Notes: generated by a model from the letters alone, not told the origin. A stretch of 64,000 nt of DNA from Achromobacter xylosoxidans A8 (GCF_000165835.1 NC_014641.1:1-64000), one strand, 5' to 3'. Shown: positions 52,830 through 63,243, counted from the first letter of the stretch. Program-made: numbers and translations.

Positions 52830-55647
52830 TGGTGGGCGCAATCTTCCCGATCAGTTCCGGTGGAATGACCTGGCGGCGGTTCGACCAGCGATCCAGGACC
52901 GCCTGCATCTGTGAGGTATTCCACGCCATCACGATGTTGGCCATCAGGCTCAACGCATCGGCCACAGCCTGCATTTCATCGACACGTTTGGCCTGCGCCG
53001 GGCTGATCCGGCCGGTATAAATGGCGCGCTTGAGGGCGTTAACAGCCTCGCCCCGATTGAGCACCCGGCGCAACTCGTTCCTGAAAGCGTCCTTGACAAA
53101 GTAGTCAGCCAAAAACGCCGTACGCAGCAACCGCCCCAATTGCACGCCAGCCTCATAGATTGGATCGCCCTGGGCGGCAGAACCGAACCGCGCAAGAGCT
53201 GCCACCGCACTGGCATGTCCGCTCATGACCGAGGCTGCCAGGTGCACCAGACTATCCCAATGCTTTTCGATCAAAGCGACGTCGACATTGGCTTCGCACA
53301 CCGCAGCGATTTCTGCGGGCACTTTGGTGCCGCGTGGCACAAAGAGGTGGCGCTGTTTGAGTTCCTTCAACCGCGGGCAAAGATCAAAACCAAGCAAACG
53401 GGCATGTGACATGGCAAAGTCGGTGTAGCCATGGGTATCCACAGCAAGCTGGCTGGTCTCCAGCTTTTCTTGGCGGATGACACCTTCAATGGCCACGCCC
53501 GCCTGGCGCTCATTGAGCACAAAGGGCTGCGCATGGAAGATGCCCCACCGGTCTTTTACATGGGAGTAGATTCCAATGGAAGGTGTGTTGCGCCGAGGAT
53601 CAAGCCGGGCTTGCCACACCCGTTTGGTGGTCTCCATGCTCATCATGTCAGAAGATGCCAAATCGGACCGCCCCCAGGTGGCGGCAATCGGGTGTCGCTG
53701 CATGAATTCCAGCACAGCCTGGCAGGCCTGGCTCAGACGCCGTTCGTCCCGCGCCCAGCGCATGGCCTGGCGAATGCTGGTGGCAGACAATTGCGGAATC
53801 ATGCGCGCGCATTCGACCGCAGTCAGACTGGTGCCGTGGGCCATGATGCCGGCATAGACCATCAGCAGCTCGTCGGTAGAGCGCGGCTCACGTCCGAGCA
53901 TGATCCAGCTAAAGCGCACCTGGGCGTCAACGGCCAGAATCACTTCCGGCAATTGAACCTCACCGATGCGGTGATCCAAAGCCGCGCGCAGCTTGGTCAC
54001 TTCTGGGTCTTCGTCCTCTGCGGGCAATGGCGACAAATGGAGTTCATCATCCACGCGCAGTACGCCACTGCGGGCTGCAGCGGCCACCGCATCGACACCG
54101 GCAGTTACTCTGGCCAGCAAAGGCTTCAAGAAAGTGGCAGCCTTGCTGGGTAACGATAGACGGGCATAGTGTTTCTTGGACTCTGCCTGCCAACGCTCGT
54201 CCGTGAAGAACAAGCGCGCACGACCCCGAAAGCTCAGGCTGTGCTCAATCCAGACCGAGCCATTGCGCACCGCGCGGCGCAGGGCAAACAGGGTGGCCAC
54301 CTCCAACGCCTGAAACGCCCGTTCCCGGTCTGGGCTGGAGATCGAAACCTGCCAGATCATTCCCAGACTTGGTGCCACCACTTCAACTGGCAGCTTTCTG
54401 GATCCTTTGAGATATAAAGCTTGCAGCTTGGCAAGGTACTCGATGGCAGGATGCTCGCCGGTGGCCTGCCAGGGCAGCTTTGCAATGGCGACGAGCAACG
54501 ACCGCACGGGGCGAATTCCATCAATCAATCCCTCGCGGACCAGGGAGGCCCTGCTCGGTGGTTTGCGTTTCTGGGTTTCGGTGATCAAGGCTTCAAGACG
54601 GGCACGCAACTCAGCATCTGGCACCGCACCTTGCGCGCTCAAGGCAACAAGTTCGCCGAGCAGCGTTTTGTACATTGCGGCCCAATTGACGGTAGCGGGG
54701 ACATCGGCGGCAGCCTGACGCCACAGATCGGCGATCCGGCGCTGCACCATAAGGATCAACTGGTCTGTGGTGGTGAACAGGCAATACCGAAGAAAGCATG
54801 CGACCTCCACGGTGCGCGCTGGCTCTTTGATCTTGGCTCCGGCTGAGGGCGGCCTGGAGACAAGTCGGCGCGCGTAGCGGCGCAAGATGAGATCGGGGAT
54901 GTCTGCCAGGTGCTTATGAACGTCCAGCGTGTAAAGCAGGTCGATGCGCTCCAGTACCTCGCTGATTTGGCGGGTTGAGTGTTTCGCCGGTGCAGCCCAT
55001 AGCCAACTCTGCTGGGTTTGTCCATCTGGGCGCAGCTCTGAAACTGAGGCTCGCCAGCGATCAAGTGTTGCTGGATCAACGCTGGCGGCGATGGCGGTGC
55101 CTGTTTCAACTTCAAGCTGGGCAAGTGCCGCCGCAATCAGTGTCCGAATTGCCCGCTCGTGCACGATCACCAGCTTGTTCTTGTACAGCCATTGACGCGC
55201 CCGCACGAGTAGCTGATCGCGGTCGGCGCAGCGCGCCACTTCGTCGCGCAGTTCACGTACCAGTGAGCGGCGCTGGTGCTCGCTCATCCACTGGAATCCA
55301 AGGACCGTGCAGGCTACTTGTTGGTGATCGAATAGCGTGCGCCCGCGTTCATACATGGCTCTCAGCGAGGCGACTTCTGGTGCTGCAATGCCAAGCTCGT
55401 TGCCAAGGTGGCGCCACAAGGCTACTGGAATTACCCGAAAGGCACCGAGCAAACGCCCACTCATGCGCAGGAAACCAATATGGAGCGCCAGACCAAGCTT
55501 GTGGGAATCACCTCGGCGTGCATTGATTGCGTCGCGCTCGGCACCATCGAAGGTGAAAAATGCCTTCATCTCGAAGTCGCTGATATCGCGGGGGAGCCCA
55601 CGCATCCCCAAAAACGTTGTGTGCCAACCCTGCATCGTGAACCTCAA
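52830..55647 (-). pseudogene. tnpA: IS1071 transposase, C-terminus replaced
   Basis: Tn3-family DDE transposase of IS1071 (normally ~970 aa): MQGWHTTFLGMRGLPRDISD, ISDFEMKAFFTFDGAERD, AVDTHGYTDFAMSHARLLGF and LNRGEAVNALKRAIYTGRIS. About 938 residues are native, ending near IGKIAPTRG; the open frame then continues 20 or so codons through the complement of the Tn21 repeat and tnpA end to 52765 ([19 protein letters not shown]). The native C-terminal ~30 residues are lost; activity is doubtful. The native start may be the Met at residue 5. Confidence 0.88.
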
Positions 55648-55670
55648 AAGTGGGAGGCCACCATACCCGT

Positions 55671-55780
55671 TTACAAAGCGAACAGGAAAGTCAATGAAAT
55701 CAACGGTCTACCCAGACCACCCCCGCGCCAGTGCTAGCTTTGCGTACCGTCACTTATTGCACTGAAAACGAGGAGACCCC
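55671..55780. repeat. IS1071 terminal inverted repeat (110 bp)
   Basis: The outer end is recognised from the known IS1071 terminus; the inner limit is set from the known 110-bp length. Only this copy is present, so the element cannot transpose as a unit. Confidence 0.8.
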
Positions 55781-55926
55781 GAAATGGCGATGCGAGATCC
55801 AGGCGGGCAGGGCGGCCGCCATCGTCGGAACTGGCGATGGTCGACCGCGCCGGCGTGCATCGCCGGAAATGGCGATGCTGCAGCTCGACGTGCGCGGGCC
55901 TGGTGGCATCGTCGGATGCGGCGATG
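55781..55926. repeat. Array of 20-bp imperfect palindromes, first unit cut by IS1071
   Basis: Three units of form CATCG(T/C)CGGA...GGCGATG: 55820-55839, 55858-55877 and 55907-55926. A fourth half-unit, GAAATGGCGATG (55781-55792), begins exactly at the IS1071 end. Unit ends are 38-49 bp apart. They lie between the insertion and the tra terminator. Function unknown; see findings. Confidence 0.75.
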
Positions 55927-55933
55927 CTCGAGC

Positions 55934-55964
55934 AAAAAAAAGCCGCCTCGGGGTGCGAGGCGGC
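55934..55964 (-). terminator. Intrinsic terminator of the tra operon
   Basis: Perfect 9-bp stem GCCGCCTCG (55942-55950) / CGAGGCGGC (55956-55964), 5-base loop, followed on the minus strand by eight Ts (complement of 55934-55941). It lies 62 bases downstream of the traC stop and should end the traG-F-E-D-C transcript. The interval 55965-56025 holds no gene. Confidence 0.9.
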
Positions 55965-56025
55965 GATGACTGCCGGCGGCCAGGGAGGGAGGAAACCGCG
56001 CGTGTGGTTGCAGCCCTCCGGGACT

Positions 56026-59000
56026 TTAGCCGATGCGTGCCGCGCGGCGCGGGCGTTCCGGCTGCTGCTGTTGCTTCTCCGCACGCTCCTGGCGCTGCTC
56101 CTGCTGCTGTCGGCGGCCTTCCTCGATCAGCACCTGGCCCACGGCTGCGCCGACCTGGCGCTTGAGGCCGTCGCGGCCCAGCTCGCTCTTGTTCGCCAGG
56201 TCGTTGAAGTCGGTGAAGCCCTTGGGGTTCGCCTGCTGCTCGCCCGGCGCGAAGATCGGGAAGATGGCCTTGCCGCCTACGGCCTTCGCGGCTTCCTCGG
56301 CCTTGGCGCGGCCGGGGTTGTGGCCGCGCTCGATCTCCTGGGCCTTGTCGTCGTCGCCGGCGATCACGATGGGCTTGTCGGGGAACTTCTCGCGCAGGGC
56401 GCGGGCCACGTGCGGCAGGTTGCCCGAGTCGAACGCGGCCACGGTGGCATGCCCCAGCCCTTCGGCCAGGCTCGCGGCCGTGGCATAGCCCTCGGCGATC
56501 ACCAGCGCCGGCGCTGCGGCCAGCGCATCCATGCCGCCGACCGGGTGGAAGCATCCTTCCTTCTTGCTGTCCTTGGCGAACCGCTTGGTGCCGTCCTCCT
56601 GGATGTACTGCATCGTCCACTGCTTGCCGTCCACGTCGAAGGCGGGGATGTAGGTTTTCTGGCCCTCGCGGTCGGTGAACACGCCGGCGTGGGCCTCGAT
56701 GCCCTTGGCTTGCAGGTAGGGCGTCGGCTGCTCGACCGGCACCAGGTCGGGCATCTGGCGGCCGACGCGCTGCGCGGTGGCTTCCTGGAGCTTGTCTTGC
56801 TCGGCGGCACGCTGGGCCAGCTTCTCGGCCGCCTCGGCCTGGAGCTTGGCCTTCTCCTGGTCGCTCAAGGCGTAGCCCTTGCTCTTCCAGGTAATGTCCG
56901 TGCCGGTCTTGTTGTTGATGATCCGGCCGGCCGGGTGGCCGTCCAGGTGGCCGACATAGAAGCCATCGAGCGTGCCCTTCTTGCCGCCCTCGACCGGCAC
57001 GCGATGCCGCTTGCCGTCCATGATCGGGTGATCGCCCTGGGCGTTGCTGCCGGTGAACAGGCCGGCGCTGCGCATGGCCTCGGCGAACTCTTCCCTTGGC
57101 GTCATCGCTGGCCCCTGCTGGGCCTGCACGTTCTCGGGCTTCCACTGTTCCAGCTTCGCCATGTCGGCGCGAGGGCCGGCATACCAGGACTTCGCGGCCT
57201 TGTCCCAAAGCGCGCCGGCGGCCTTGGCGGCGTTGCGCTGCTCGTAGGGCACGGCAAGGTACTGCCGGGCCTGCTGGACGGCCTGTGCGGCCTTCTGGCC
57301 GCCGTCCTGGGCCTCGGGTGCCTGCTGGGTCGGCTTGGCCTCTACGGCCGGCGTAGCGGCTCCCTGCGACCATTTGGCGAAGGGGGCCGCATCCACTCCC
57401 GCCGGCACGTACCAGGACTGTTCCTTGCGATCCCAGCGCGCTCCGAGCTGCTTGGCCTCGTCCTTCTCTTTGAACGGCACGCTGATGTACTGCCGTTCGG
57501 TTGCCTGGCTGGCCTGGGCCGGCTGCTGGTCGGCCGCAGCCACGCGCTGTTCCTGCGGTGCCTGGTGCTCCACGGAGTCGCCGCGCTCGTCATCGACCCG
57601 CTGGGAGTTCTTGGCTTCCTCGGCCGCGACGAACGCTTTGGCCTCCAGCGCCTTCCGGGCTTCTTTAGCCGCTGAAATGTCCTCGTCGGTGCTGTTCGGG
57701 TCGCGGCGGACGCGATCCTCTTGCACGCGGGCAAGCCGGGTCGCCTTCTCGTACTCGTCCGTCTGCGAATTGGCGTCGATCAGCGCCAGGCGGTCGGCCA
57801 GCTCGTCGGCCTCGCCCAGCGTGCGGGTGGCGGTGAGGTAGGCAAAGGCATCCTCGCCGAACTGCGCTTCGCCCTTCCGGGCGTACAGGTGGTACGCCTC
57901 CGGCGTCTCCGTGGCCAGGTCGGCGGCCCGCGTCTCGCCGTCACGCTCGACCACGCCGACAACCCGCACTTCACCCGTCCAGTCGTGGGGCAGGGGGAAG
58001 CCCAGCGCATCGTCGGCCGCCAGGTGGAAGGCTTGGCGGTCGCGCTCGCGTGAATTGGTGTTGCCGGTTGCCAGGTCAAGCCGCGTTGCAGCGACTACGG
58101 CATCCGGCCGGCGCTCTTCGACCAGGTGATCTATTGCGTCGTTGATCTTCGCTTCCAGCGGCTCCAGGTCGTAGGGCAGCTCGTGCCGCGTCCAGAACTC
58201 GTTTTGCGTGTTCATCGGCTGCATGCGATCCAGCACGTCCAGGGCGCGGTCGATCTGCTCCAGGGTCGCGCCTTCGAGCGCACGGCCCACCGTGCCCAGC
58301 TCGACGTGCTTCAACATCCAGGCTTCGGCCTGGTCGGTCTGCTGGGGTACTTGCATCGTGGCCTCCTGACTCGCAACGGTTTGACGGGCATCGCGCACGG
58401 CCTCACGCCAGGCGTTCGACGCGGCCACGAAGGCATCGCCGGCCTTCTGCACGGCCTCATCGTCGTGCTGGGTCTTGTAGCGGGCATCGCCGGCGTTGTT
58501 CTCGCCATAGGCGCGCACCAGCTCGCGCTGGAAAGCATCGTCGGCAGCCTTCATGGCCTCGTGCTGCTCGGCCGTGCGTTCGGCCACGGACAAGGGCTTT
58601 GCCTCTTGCTCCTGGGCCAGCGCCGGCAGGGCCAGCAGTTGATCGGGCGCGTAGCTCTCCAGCTCGGCCAGGCTTCTGACCTGGTGCGGTTGTTCGTCTT
58701 GTTCGTGGAAGGCAAAGATGCGCTCGCCATCCGCCCACCGCGATTGCGCGTCCAGGTGAGAAACGATCTCCTGGCCGTGCTCGCGCAGCTCATCATTGAG
58801 CTGCTGGGCCTCGGCCTGCTGCGAGGCGATGCTGTAGATCGGCTCCAGGCCGTTCTTGACGCGCCGCTCGTCGGCGTACTGCTCGGCCTTGGCGTTGATC
58901 TGGCGGGCGATCTCTTCCGGCTTCTGGTCGCGGCCATCGGCATCGCCGATCACCTGGTCGCCCAGCTTCAACGTGACGTAGCGCCGGCGCTCGGCGTCGT

Positions 59001-60762
59001 CGTGGTAGCCGGCCGACAAGCGCCGCTCGCCGTTCGGGGTGGTCATGGTGCCCAGCGGCCCGACACCTTCAAAGGTGCGATGGACGGAATCCACACGGCC
59101 AGGCTCTTGCAAGCCGCTGTAGGCAACCTCCCAGCCGTGTTTTTCGACCAGGGCCTGGAGCGTCAAATCGGAGTAGTGCTGCTCGGGCTGCTGCACCTGG
59201 GCCTGCTCTTGTTCCTGAACCTGCTTCTGCTCGAAGGCCAGCACGTAGTCGTGAATCTTCTCGGCGTCGGCAGCGGCGCGGAACACTTCCAGCGGCTCGT
59301 CTTGCAGGGCCTTGATCCAGGAACCGACATAGGCGGCGTGCTGGCCCGGATCGTGGCCGATGCCCAGCTCGTCGCCGACGATCATGGAAGCGATCTCGGC
59401 GCGCAGCTCTTCCTTGGCGTACCCCTCGGAACCGAAGGGATGGGCCAGGTCGCGGTCAAGGCGGGACGGGTGGCCCGTCCAGTGGCCCAGCTCATGCAGG
59501 GCGGTCGCGTAGTAGTTGTCGGCGGTGGGGAACTGGCCCCGGTCGGGAAGGTGGATGCTGTCGGTCGCGGGCCGGTAGAACGCGCGATCACCAGGCGCGT
59601 GCGTGATCGACGCACCGGACGCTTTCAGGATGTGCTCGGCGCGCTCGACGGCGCTCCAGGTCTGTTCCTTCTTCTGGATCGGCGGCAGGCCGTCGATCTG
59701 CTCGGCGTTGAACACCGTGGCGAAGAACACGCGCGGGCGTTCGAGCTGCACGGTTTCCTTGACCGGCTCGCCCTTCGCGTTGAGAACGGGCCGGCCGCTC
59801 TCATCGACCTTGTTCTGTTCCTCGCTGAACTTCCAGTATTGGACAGGCGTTCCCTTCTCGCCCTTGCGAACCTGCGCGCCCACGGCGGCGGCCTGCTTGT
59901 AGGTCATCCAACGGCCATCGCTGCGGCCCTGGGCCATCAAGTGAATGGCGTTGATGCCCTTGTACCGCTTGCCGGTGGTCGGGTTCATCGGCAGGTAGGC
60001 GTTCGGCTCGCCAGGCTCCCACGGCCGTTGCCACGGCGCGGTGCCTGCCTTGAGCTGCTCGATCAGTTTTTCGGCAACGACTTCATGAAATGGCTTCTTG
60101 GGTTCCATTGCTTCATCCCTTCGGAATAGTTCGTTGATCTGCGGAAAGGTCTGCTGCGTCCTGGAACGGTCGTGAAGGCCATCCGCGACCATGCACACGA
60201 TGTTGTGCAGGTCGGCGACTTGCATGGGCCGCACGCGGGCGATGCAGGTTTCCATGAATGACTGCTGGCCGCGCTCCAGCACCTGGGCCTGGCCCGCGTG
60301 CTGGCCGGGCGCGATGCTTTCGCAATGCAGCGCCCAAACCTCTTCCGCGCGCACGTCCATCGAAGCGCCGGCATAGCGGCGGTTGATGTCCTCCCAGCGT
60401 GGTTTCAGGCTCGGTTCCTCGCGGGCGGCGATCAGGCCGTCCAGCAGGGCGCGTTTCTCGGCCGGCTTGAAGGTGTTGGCCCCGTAGTGGCCCAGCACTT
60501 CATGCCGCAGCGTCAGCACCAGGTCGGCGGCGTCGTCCATGTTCGCCAGGGGCACGTCCACGCGGCCACGGTAGGCCCGGCCGTTGTGGATCGTCTCCTT
60601 CGGGACATAGCCGCCCTTGAGGTCTGCCGGGACTTCTGCTGCCCGGTGGCCGTACAGCTCGCCGGTGTTGTCGCGGAACCGATAGGCCAGCTCCAGCGCG
60701 CCGGGATAGTCTCGGACGAACGCCAGGGTGACGGCTTGCGCCTCGGCCTGGTTGATCGGCAT
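56026..60762 (-). CDS. traC: TraC DNA primase (long IncP-1 form, polyvalent protein)
   Basis: 1578-aa conjugative primase that is carried to the recipient to prime the complementary strand. Domains: N-terminal zincin-like RHEVLGHYG (about residues 86-94); ArdC-type ssDNA-binding domain (FHEVVAEKLIEQLKAGTAPW, about 224-243); metallopeptidase motif HELGHWTGH (about 419-427); two DUF5710-like repeats (QYISVPFKEKDEAKQLGARW ~1090; QYLAVPYEQRNAAKAAGALW ~1168); C-terminal TOPRIM primase core (VIAEGYATA ~1420; VIAGDDDKA ~1468). Much longer than RK2 TraC1 (1061 aa), as in IncP-1beta plasmids. An internal ATG at 60108 (MEPKKPFHE) with AAGGG upstream could give a 1360-aa form. Confidence 0.93.
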   Translation of the reverse strand: MPINQAEAQAVTLAFVRDYPGALELAYRFRDNTGELYGHRAAEVPADLKGGYVPKETIHNGRAYRGRVDVPLANMDDAADLVLTLRHEVLGHYGANTFKPAEKRALLDGLIAAREEPSLKPRWEDINRRYAGASMDVRAEEVWALHCESIAPGQHAGQAQVLERGQQSFMETCIARVRPMQVADLHNIVCMVADGLHDRSRTQQTFPQINELFRRDEAMEPKKPFHEVVAEKLIEQLKAGTAPWQRPWEPGEPNAYLPMNPTTGKRYKGINAIHLMAQGRSDGRWMTYKQAAAVGAQVRKGEKGTPVQYWKFSEEQNKVDESGRPVLNAKGEPVKETVQLERPRVFFATVFNAEQIDGLPPIQKKEQTWSAVERAEHILKASGASITHAPGDRAFYRPATDSIHLPDRGQFPTADNYYATALHELGHWTGHPSRLDRDLAHPFGSEGYAKEELRAEIASMIVGDELGIGHDPGQHAAYVGSWIKALQDEPLEVFRAAADAEKIHDYVLAFEQKQVQEQEQAQVQQPEQHYSDLTLQALVEKHGWEVAYSGLQEPGRVDSVHRTFEGVGPLGTMTTPNGERRLSAGYHDDAERRRYVTLKLGDQVIGDADGRDQKPEEIARQINAKAEQYADERRVKNGLEPIYSIASQQAEAQQLNDELREHGQEIVSHLDAQSRWADGERIFAFHEQDEQPHQVRSLAELESYAPDQLLALPALAQEQEAKPLSVAERTAEQHEAMKAADDAFQRELVRAYGENNAGDARYKTQHDDEAVQKAGDAFVAASNAWREAVRDARQTVASQEATMQVPQQTDQAEAWMLKHVELGTVGRALEGATLEQIDRALDVLDRMQPMNTQNEFWTRHELPYDLEPLEAKINDAIDHLVEERRPDAVVAATRLDLATGNTNSRERDRQAFHLAADDALGFPLPHDWTGEVRVVGVVERDGETRAADLATETPEAYHLYARKGEAQFGEDAFAYLTATRTLGEADELADRLALIDANSQTDEYEKATRLARVQEDRVRRDPNSTDEDISAAKEARKALEAKAFVAAEEAKNSQRVDDERGDSVEHQAPQEQRVAAADQQPAQASQATERQYISVPFKEKDEAKQLGARWDRKEQSWYVPAGVDAAPFAKWSQGAATPAVEAKPTQQAPEAQDGGQKAAQAVQQARQYLAVPYEQRNAAKAAGALWDKAAKSWYAGPRADMAKLEQWKPENVQAQQGPAMTPREEFAEAMRSAGLFTGSNAQGDHPIMDGKRHRVPVEGGKKGTLDGFYVGHLDGHPAGRIINNKTGTDITWKSKGYALSDQEKAKLQAEAAEKLAQRAAEQDKLQEATAQRVGRQMPDLVPVEQPTPYLQAKGIEAHAGVFTDREGQKTYIPAFDVDGKQWTMQYIQEDGTKRFAKDSKKEGCFHPVGGMDALAAAPALVIAEGYATAASLAEGLGHATVAAFDSGNLPHVARALREKFPDKPIVIAGDDDKAQEIERGHNPGRAKAEEAAKAVGGKAIFPIFAPGEQQANPKGFTDFNDLANKSELGRDGLKRQVGAAVGQVLIEEGRRQQQEQRQERAEKQQQQPERPRRAARIG

Positions 60763-60765
60763 GGG

Positions 60766-61164
60766 TTAGCCCTCCTGCGCCTTCTTGCGCGCGATGGCCT
60801 CGTCCAGCGATTCGCCCGGCTTCCAGTCGTACAGCTCGCGGATGTTGGTCGTATTGACGAAGGGCGGAAGGTCGTCGCTCGGGCCGCCTTCGGTGATGAA
60901 GGCCGGGGCCTGGTCGTCGCCCTGCGAGGCCAGGGCCGCCAGGTCGTCGCCGCTCTCTGCGGCGTCCTGCTCGCTCAATGCGTCCTCCACGAACGCGCCG
61001 GCGCGCTCGGCTTCCTCGGGGTCGAACTCGGCCTGGTAGCCGGGCGTCGCCGCGTCGGCCAGCTTCTCGCGCAGCGCGCCGGCGGCGGCCGCGTTGTCGT
61101 CAATGGCGGGCAGCTCGGGCAGCACGTCATCGGCCTGGGTGGTGTTTTGCTGGTTCATGGTCAT
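60766..61164 (-). CDS. traD: TraD small conjugal transfer protein
   Basis: 132-aa acidic protein (many Asp/Glu, runs such as [19 protein letters not shown]) between traE and traC, the place of TraD in IncP-1 Tra1. No enzyme motif and no membrane segment. Not essential in RK2. AAGGAG precedes the ATG; the gene ends 3 bases before traC. Confidence 0.85.
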   Translation of the reverse strand: MTMNQQNTTQADDVLPELPAIDDNAAAAGALREKLADAATPGYQAEFDPEEAERAGAFVEDALSEQDAAESGDDLAALASQGDDQAPAFITEGGPSDDLPPFVNTTNIRELYDWKPGESLDEAIARKKAQEG

Positions 61165-61182
61165 GCTCCTTCGTCTTGGTGG

Positions 61183-63243
61183 TTACTCGGCTGGGCCATT
61201 GCGGCCCTTGCTGTAGTCGGGCCGGCCTTTCAGGTCGGGATAGGTCTGCTTGCACGTGGGGAAGTTGCTGCATCCCCACCAGAATTGCCCCTTGCGCTTG
61301 GCCGGCCTGCGCGACAAGCCATTGCCGCAAGCCATGCACTTGTGCAGGGACGAAACCGGCGTGGCTTCCTTGCCGCCGGCGATGCTCACGGCTCCGCTGT
61401 TGGCCTTCGCCACCTGGTCGCGGATGAACGCCTCTTGCTTCGTAATGAAGGCGTCCAGGGCCGCCGTGCCCAGCTCGACGCCCTTCAACATGCGTTCGTA
61501 AAGGGCGGTCAGCACCGGGCTTCGCACCACCTCGGGCAGCGCGTCGATGACGCTGCGGCCCAGCGTCGTGCTGACGATCTGCTTGCCCTTGGTTTCCAGG
61601 AACTCGCGGCGTTTCAGCTCGGAAATGATGGATGCGCGCGTGGCGGACGTGCCGATGCCATCGCCTTCGCGCAGCATCTTCTTGTGCTCCGGGTCGCTCA
61701 CGAACTTGTGGATGTTCTCCATCGCGCGAATCAGCGTGCCCTCGGTGAAGCGCGCCGGCGGCTTGGTTTTCGCATCGCGTCGGGTGGCCTCGGTGCAGGT
61801 CACACCGTCGCCTTGCTTCATCGGTGGCAGGGTCTGCGCGCCGTTCTCGTCGTCGCCTTCCTTGGCGTCCTCTTCGTCGGCCTGCTCGAACACGTCACGC
61901 CAGCCGTTGCGCGTGACCACCTTGCCGGACGCGGCGAAGTTCTCGCCGGCGATCTCCACGCCGACCGTGGTTTGCATGTACTCGTGCAGCGGGTAGAACT
62001 GCGCCAGGTAGGCGCGGACGATCAGCTCGTAGATGTTGCGCTCGCGCTCGCTCAAGCCGGCCTTGCTGCCTTTCTGCATGGTCGGCACGATGCCGTGGTG
62101 GGCGGTGATCTTCGAGTCGTCCCACGTCTTGGACTTGATGCGCGGGTCGGCAGCATCGACCAGGCCGGCCAGCTCGGGGTTCACGTGCTTGACGGCCTCC
62201 AGGACGCGCGGCGCGTCGGCGTGCTGCGACTCCGGCAGGTAGGCGCAGTCGGTGCGCGGGTAGCTGGTCAGCTTGTGCGTCTCGTAGAGCGCCTGGCAGG
62301 TGTTCAGCACGTCCTCGGCGCTGTACCCGTAGCGCGCGGACGCCAGCGCGGTAATGTCGGACAGCGCGAAGGCCAGCGGCTGGTTCTTCTTCTTGGCTTC
62401 CTGCTTGTAGGTGGCGATGGTGCCCGGCTGGCCCTTGACGGCGGCCACCAGGGCATCCGCGACGGCGGTATCAACAAGGCGGCCTTCGCTGTCCAGGCCG
62501 GCTTGATCTTCCTTCGCTTTCCAGGCGGCGGCGAAGCTGCCGCCGGCGTGCTCGACCACGGCCTTGATGGTGTGGTACGGCACCGGCTTGAACGCCTCGA
62601 TCTCGCGGTCGCGGCCGACAACAAGCGCGAGCGTCGGGGTCTGCACGCGGCCCACGGTCAGCAGGGCGCGCGAACCGCCGCGCTGCGCCCGCAGGGTGTA
62701 GGCGCGACTTAGGTTCATGCCGATCAGCCAGTCGGCCCGCTGCCGCCCGCGTGCGGCATCGGCCCAGCCCTTGTACGTGGTGTTTTCCTTCAAGGCGGCC
62801 AGGCCGCGCTTGACGGAAACCGAATCCTGGGCAGACACCCAAAAGCGGCGCGCCGGCTTGCTGCTCTTGAAGTGCTCCAGCACTTCATCGACCAGCAACT
62901 GGCCTTCACGGTCGGGGTCGCCGGCGTTGACGATCTCCTTGGCTTCTTTCAGCAGCTTGCCGATCACGGCGAGCTGCTTCTTGGCATCGTCCTTCGGGTG
63001 AAGAACCCACGTCTGCGGGATGATGGGCAGCTCATCGACGCGCCATAGCTTCTTGCCTGATTTGCCGGTCGGCACGTCATCGGGCGTGTACTCGTCCGGG
63101 TCGGCCTGCTCCAGCATGTGCCCAAAGCACCAGGTCACTTTGTCGCCGCCGCACTCGATGAAGCCGTCGCCCTTGCCGGTGATGCCCAGCTCGCCGGCGA
63201 TGGCTTTTGCGACGGATGGTTTTTCCGCGATGAACAGTCGCAT
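61183..63243 (-). CDS. traE: TraE DNA topoisomerase III-like protein
   Basis: 686-aa type IA topoisomerase. TOPRIM opening MRLFIAEKPSVAKAIAGELG and DPDREGQLL (about 109-117); catalytic Tyr in LTSYPRTDCAYL (about 330); C-terminal zinc-ribbon-like CMACGN...CSNFPTC (about 640-668). It may resolve DNA during transfer or replication. Between traF and traD. Confidence 0.94.
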   Translation of the reverse strand: MRLFIAEKPSVAKAIAGELGITGKGDGFIECGGDKVTWCFGHMLEQADPDEYTPDDVPTGKSGKKLWRVDELPIIPQTWVLHPKDDAKKQLAVIGKLLKEAKEIVNAGDPDREGQLLVDEVLEHFKSSKPARRFWVSAQDSVSVKRGLAALKENTTYKGWADAARGRQRADWLIGMNLSRAYTLRAQRGGSRALLTVGRVQTPTLALVVGRDREIEAFKPVPYHTIKAVVEHAGGSFAAAWKAKEDQAGLDSEGRLVDTAVADALVAAVKGQPGTIATYKQEAKKKNQPLAFALSDITALASARYGYSAEDVLNTCQALYETHKLTSYPRTDCAYLPESQHADAPRVLEAVKHVNPELAGLVDAADPRIKSKTWDDSKITAHHGIVPTMQKGSKAGLSERERNIYELIVRAYLAQFYPLHEYMQTTVGVEIAGENFAASGKVVTRNGWRDVFEQADEEDAKEGDDENGAQTLPPMKQGDGVTCTEATRRDAKTKPPARFTEGTLIRAMENIHKFVSDPEHKKMLREGDGIGTSATRASIISELKRREFLETKGKQIVSTTLGRSVIDALPEVVRSPVLTALYERMLKGVELGTAALDAFITKQEAFIRDQVAKANSGAVSIAGGKEATPVSSLHKCMACGNGLSRRPAKRKGQFWWGCSNFPTCKQTYPDLKGRPDYSKGRNGPAE

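Larger units (their letters stand above)
52830..55780 (-). mobile_element. IS1071, truncated at one end
   Basis: Class II (Tn3-like) element that commonly flanks catabolic genes on IncP-1 plasmids. The right end is intact: the complement of 55761-55780 is GGGGTCTCCTCGTTTTCAGT, the known IS1071 terminus, and the ~110-bp inverted repeat fills 55671-55780. The left ~250 bp (tnpA 3' end and the other repeat) are replaced by the Tn21-type end at 52829. A full IS1071 is about 3.2 kb. Confidence 0.93.

Noticed and set aside
55820..55926. CRISPR array from the repeated 20-bp units
   Set aside because: Spacing is irregular (38-49 bp), repeats are imperfect and too few, and no cas genes are present.
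57664..57676. KorB operator in traC
   Set aside because: TTTAGCCGCTGAA has one mismatch to the palindrome; not strong enough to call.
60298..62712. 804-aa plus-strand frame across traC, traD and traE
   Set aside because: Antisense frame in GC-rich DNA, no family resemblance, fully covered by well-supported minus-strand genes.
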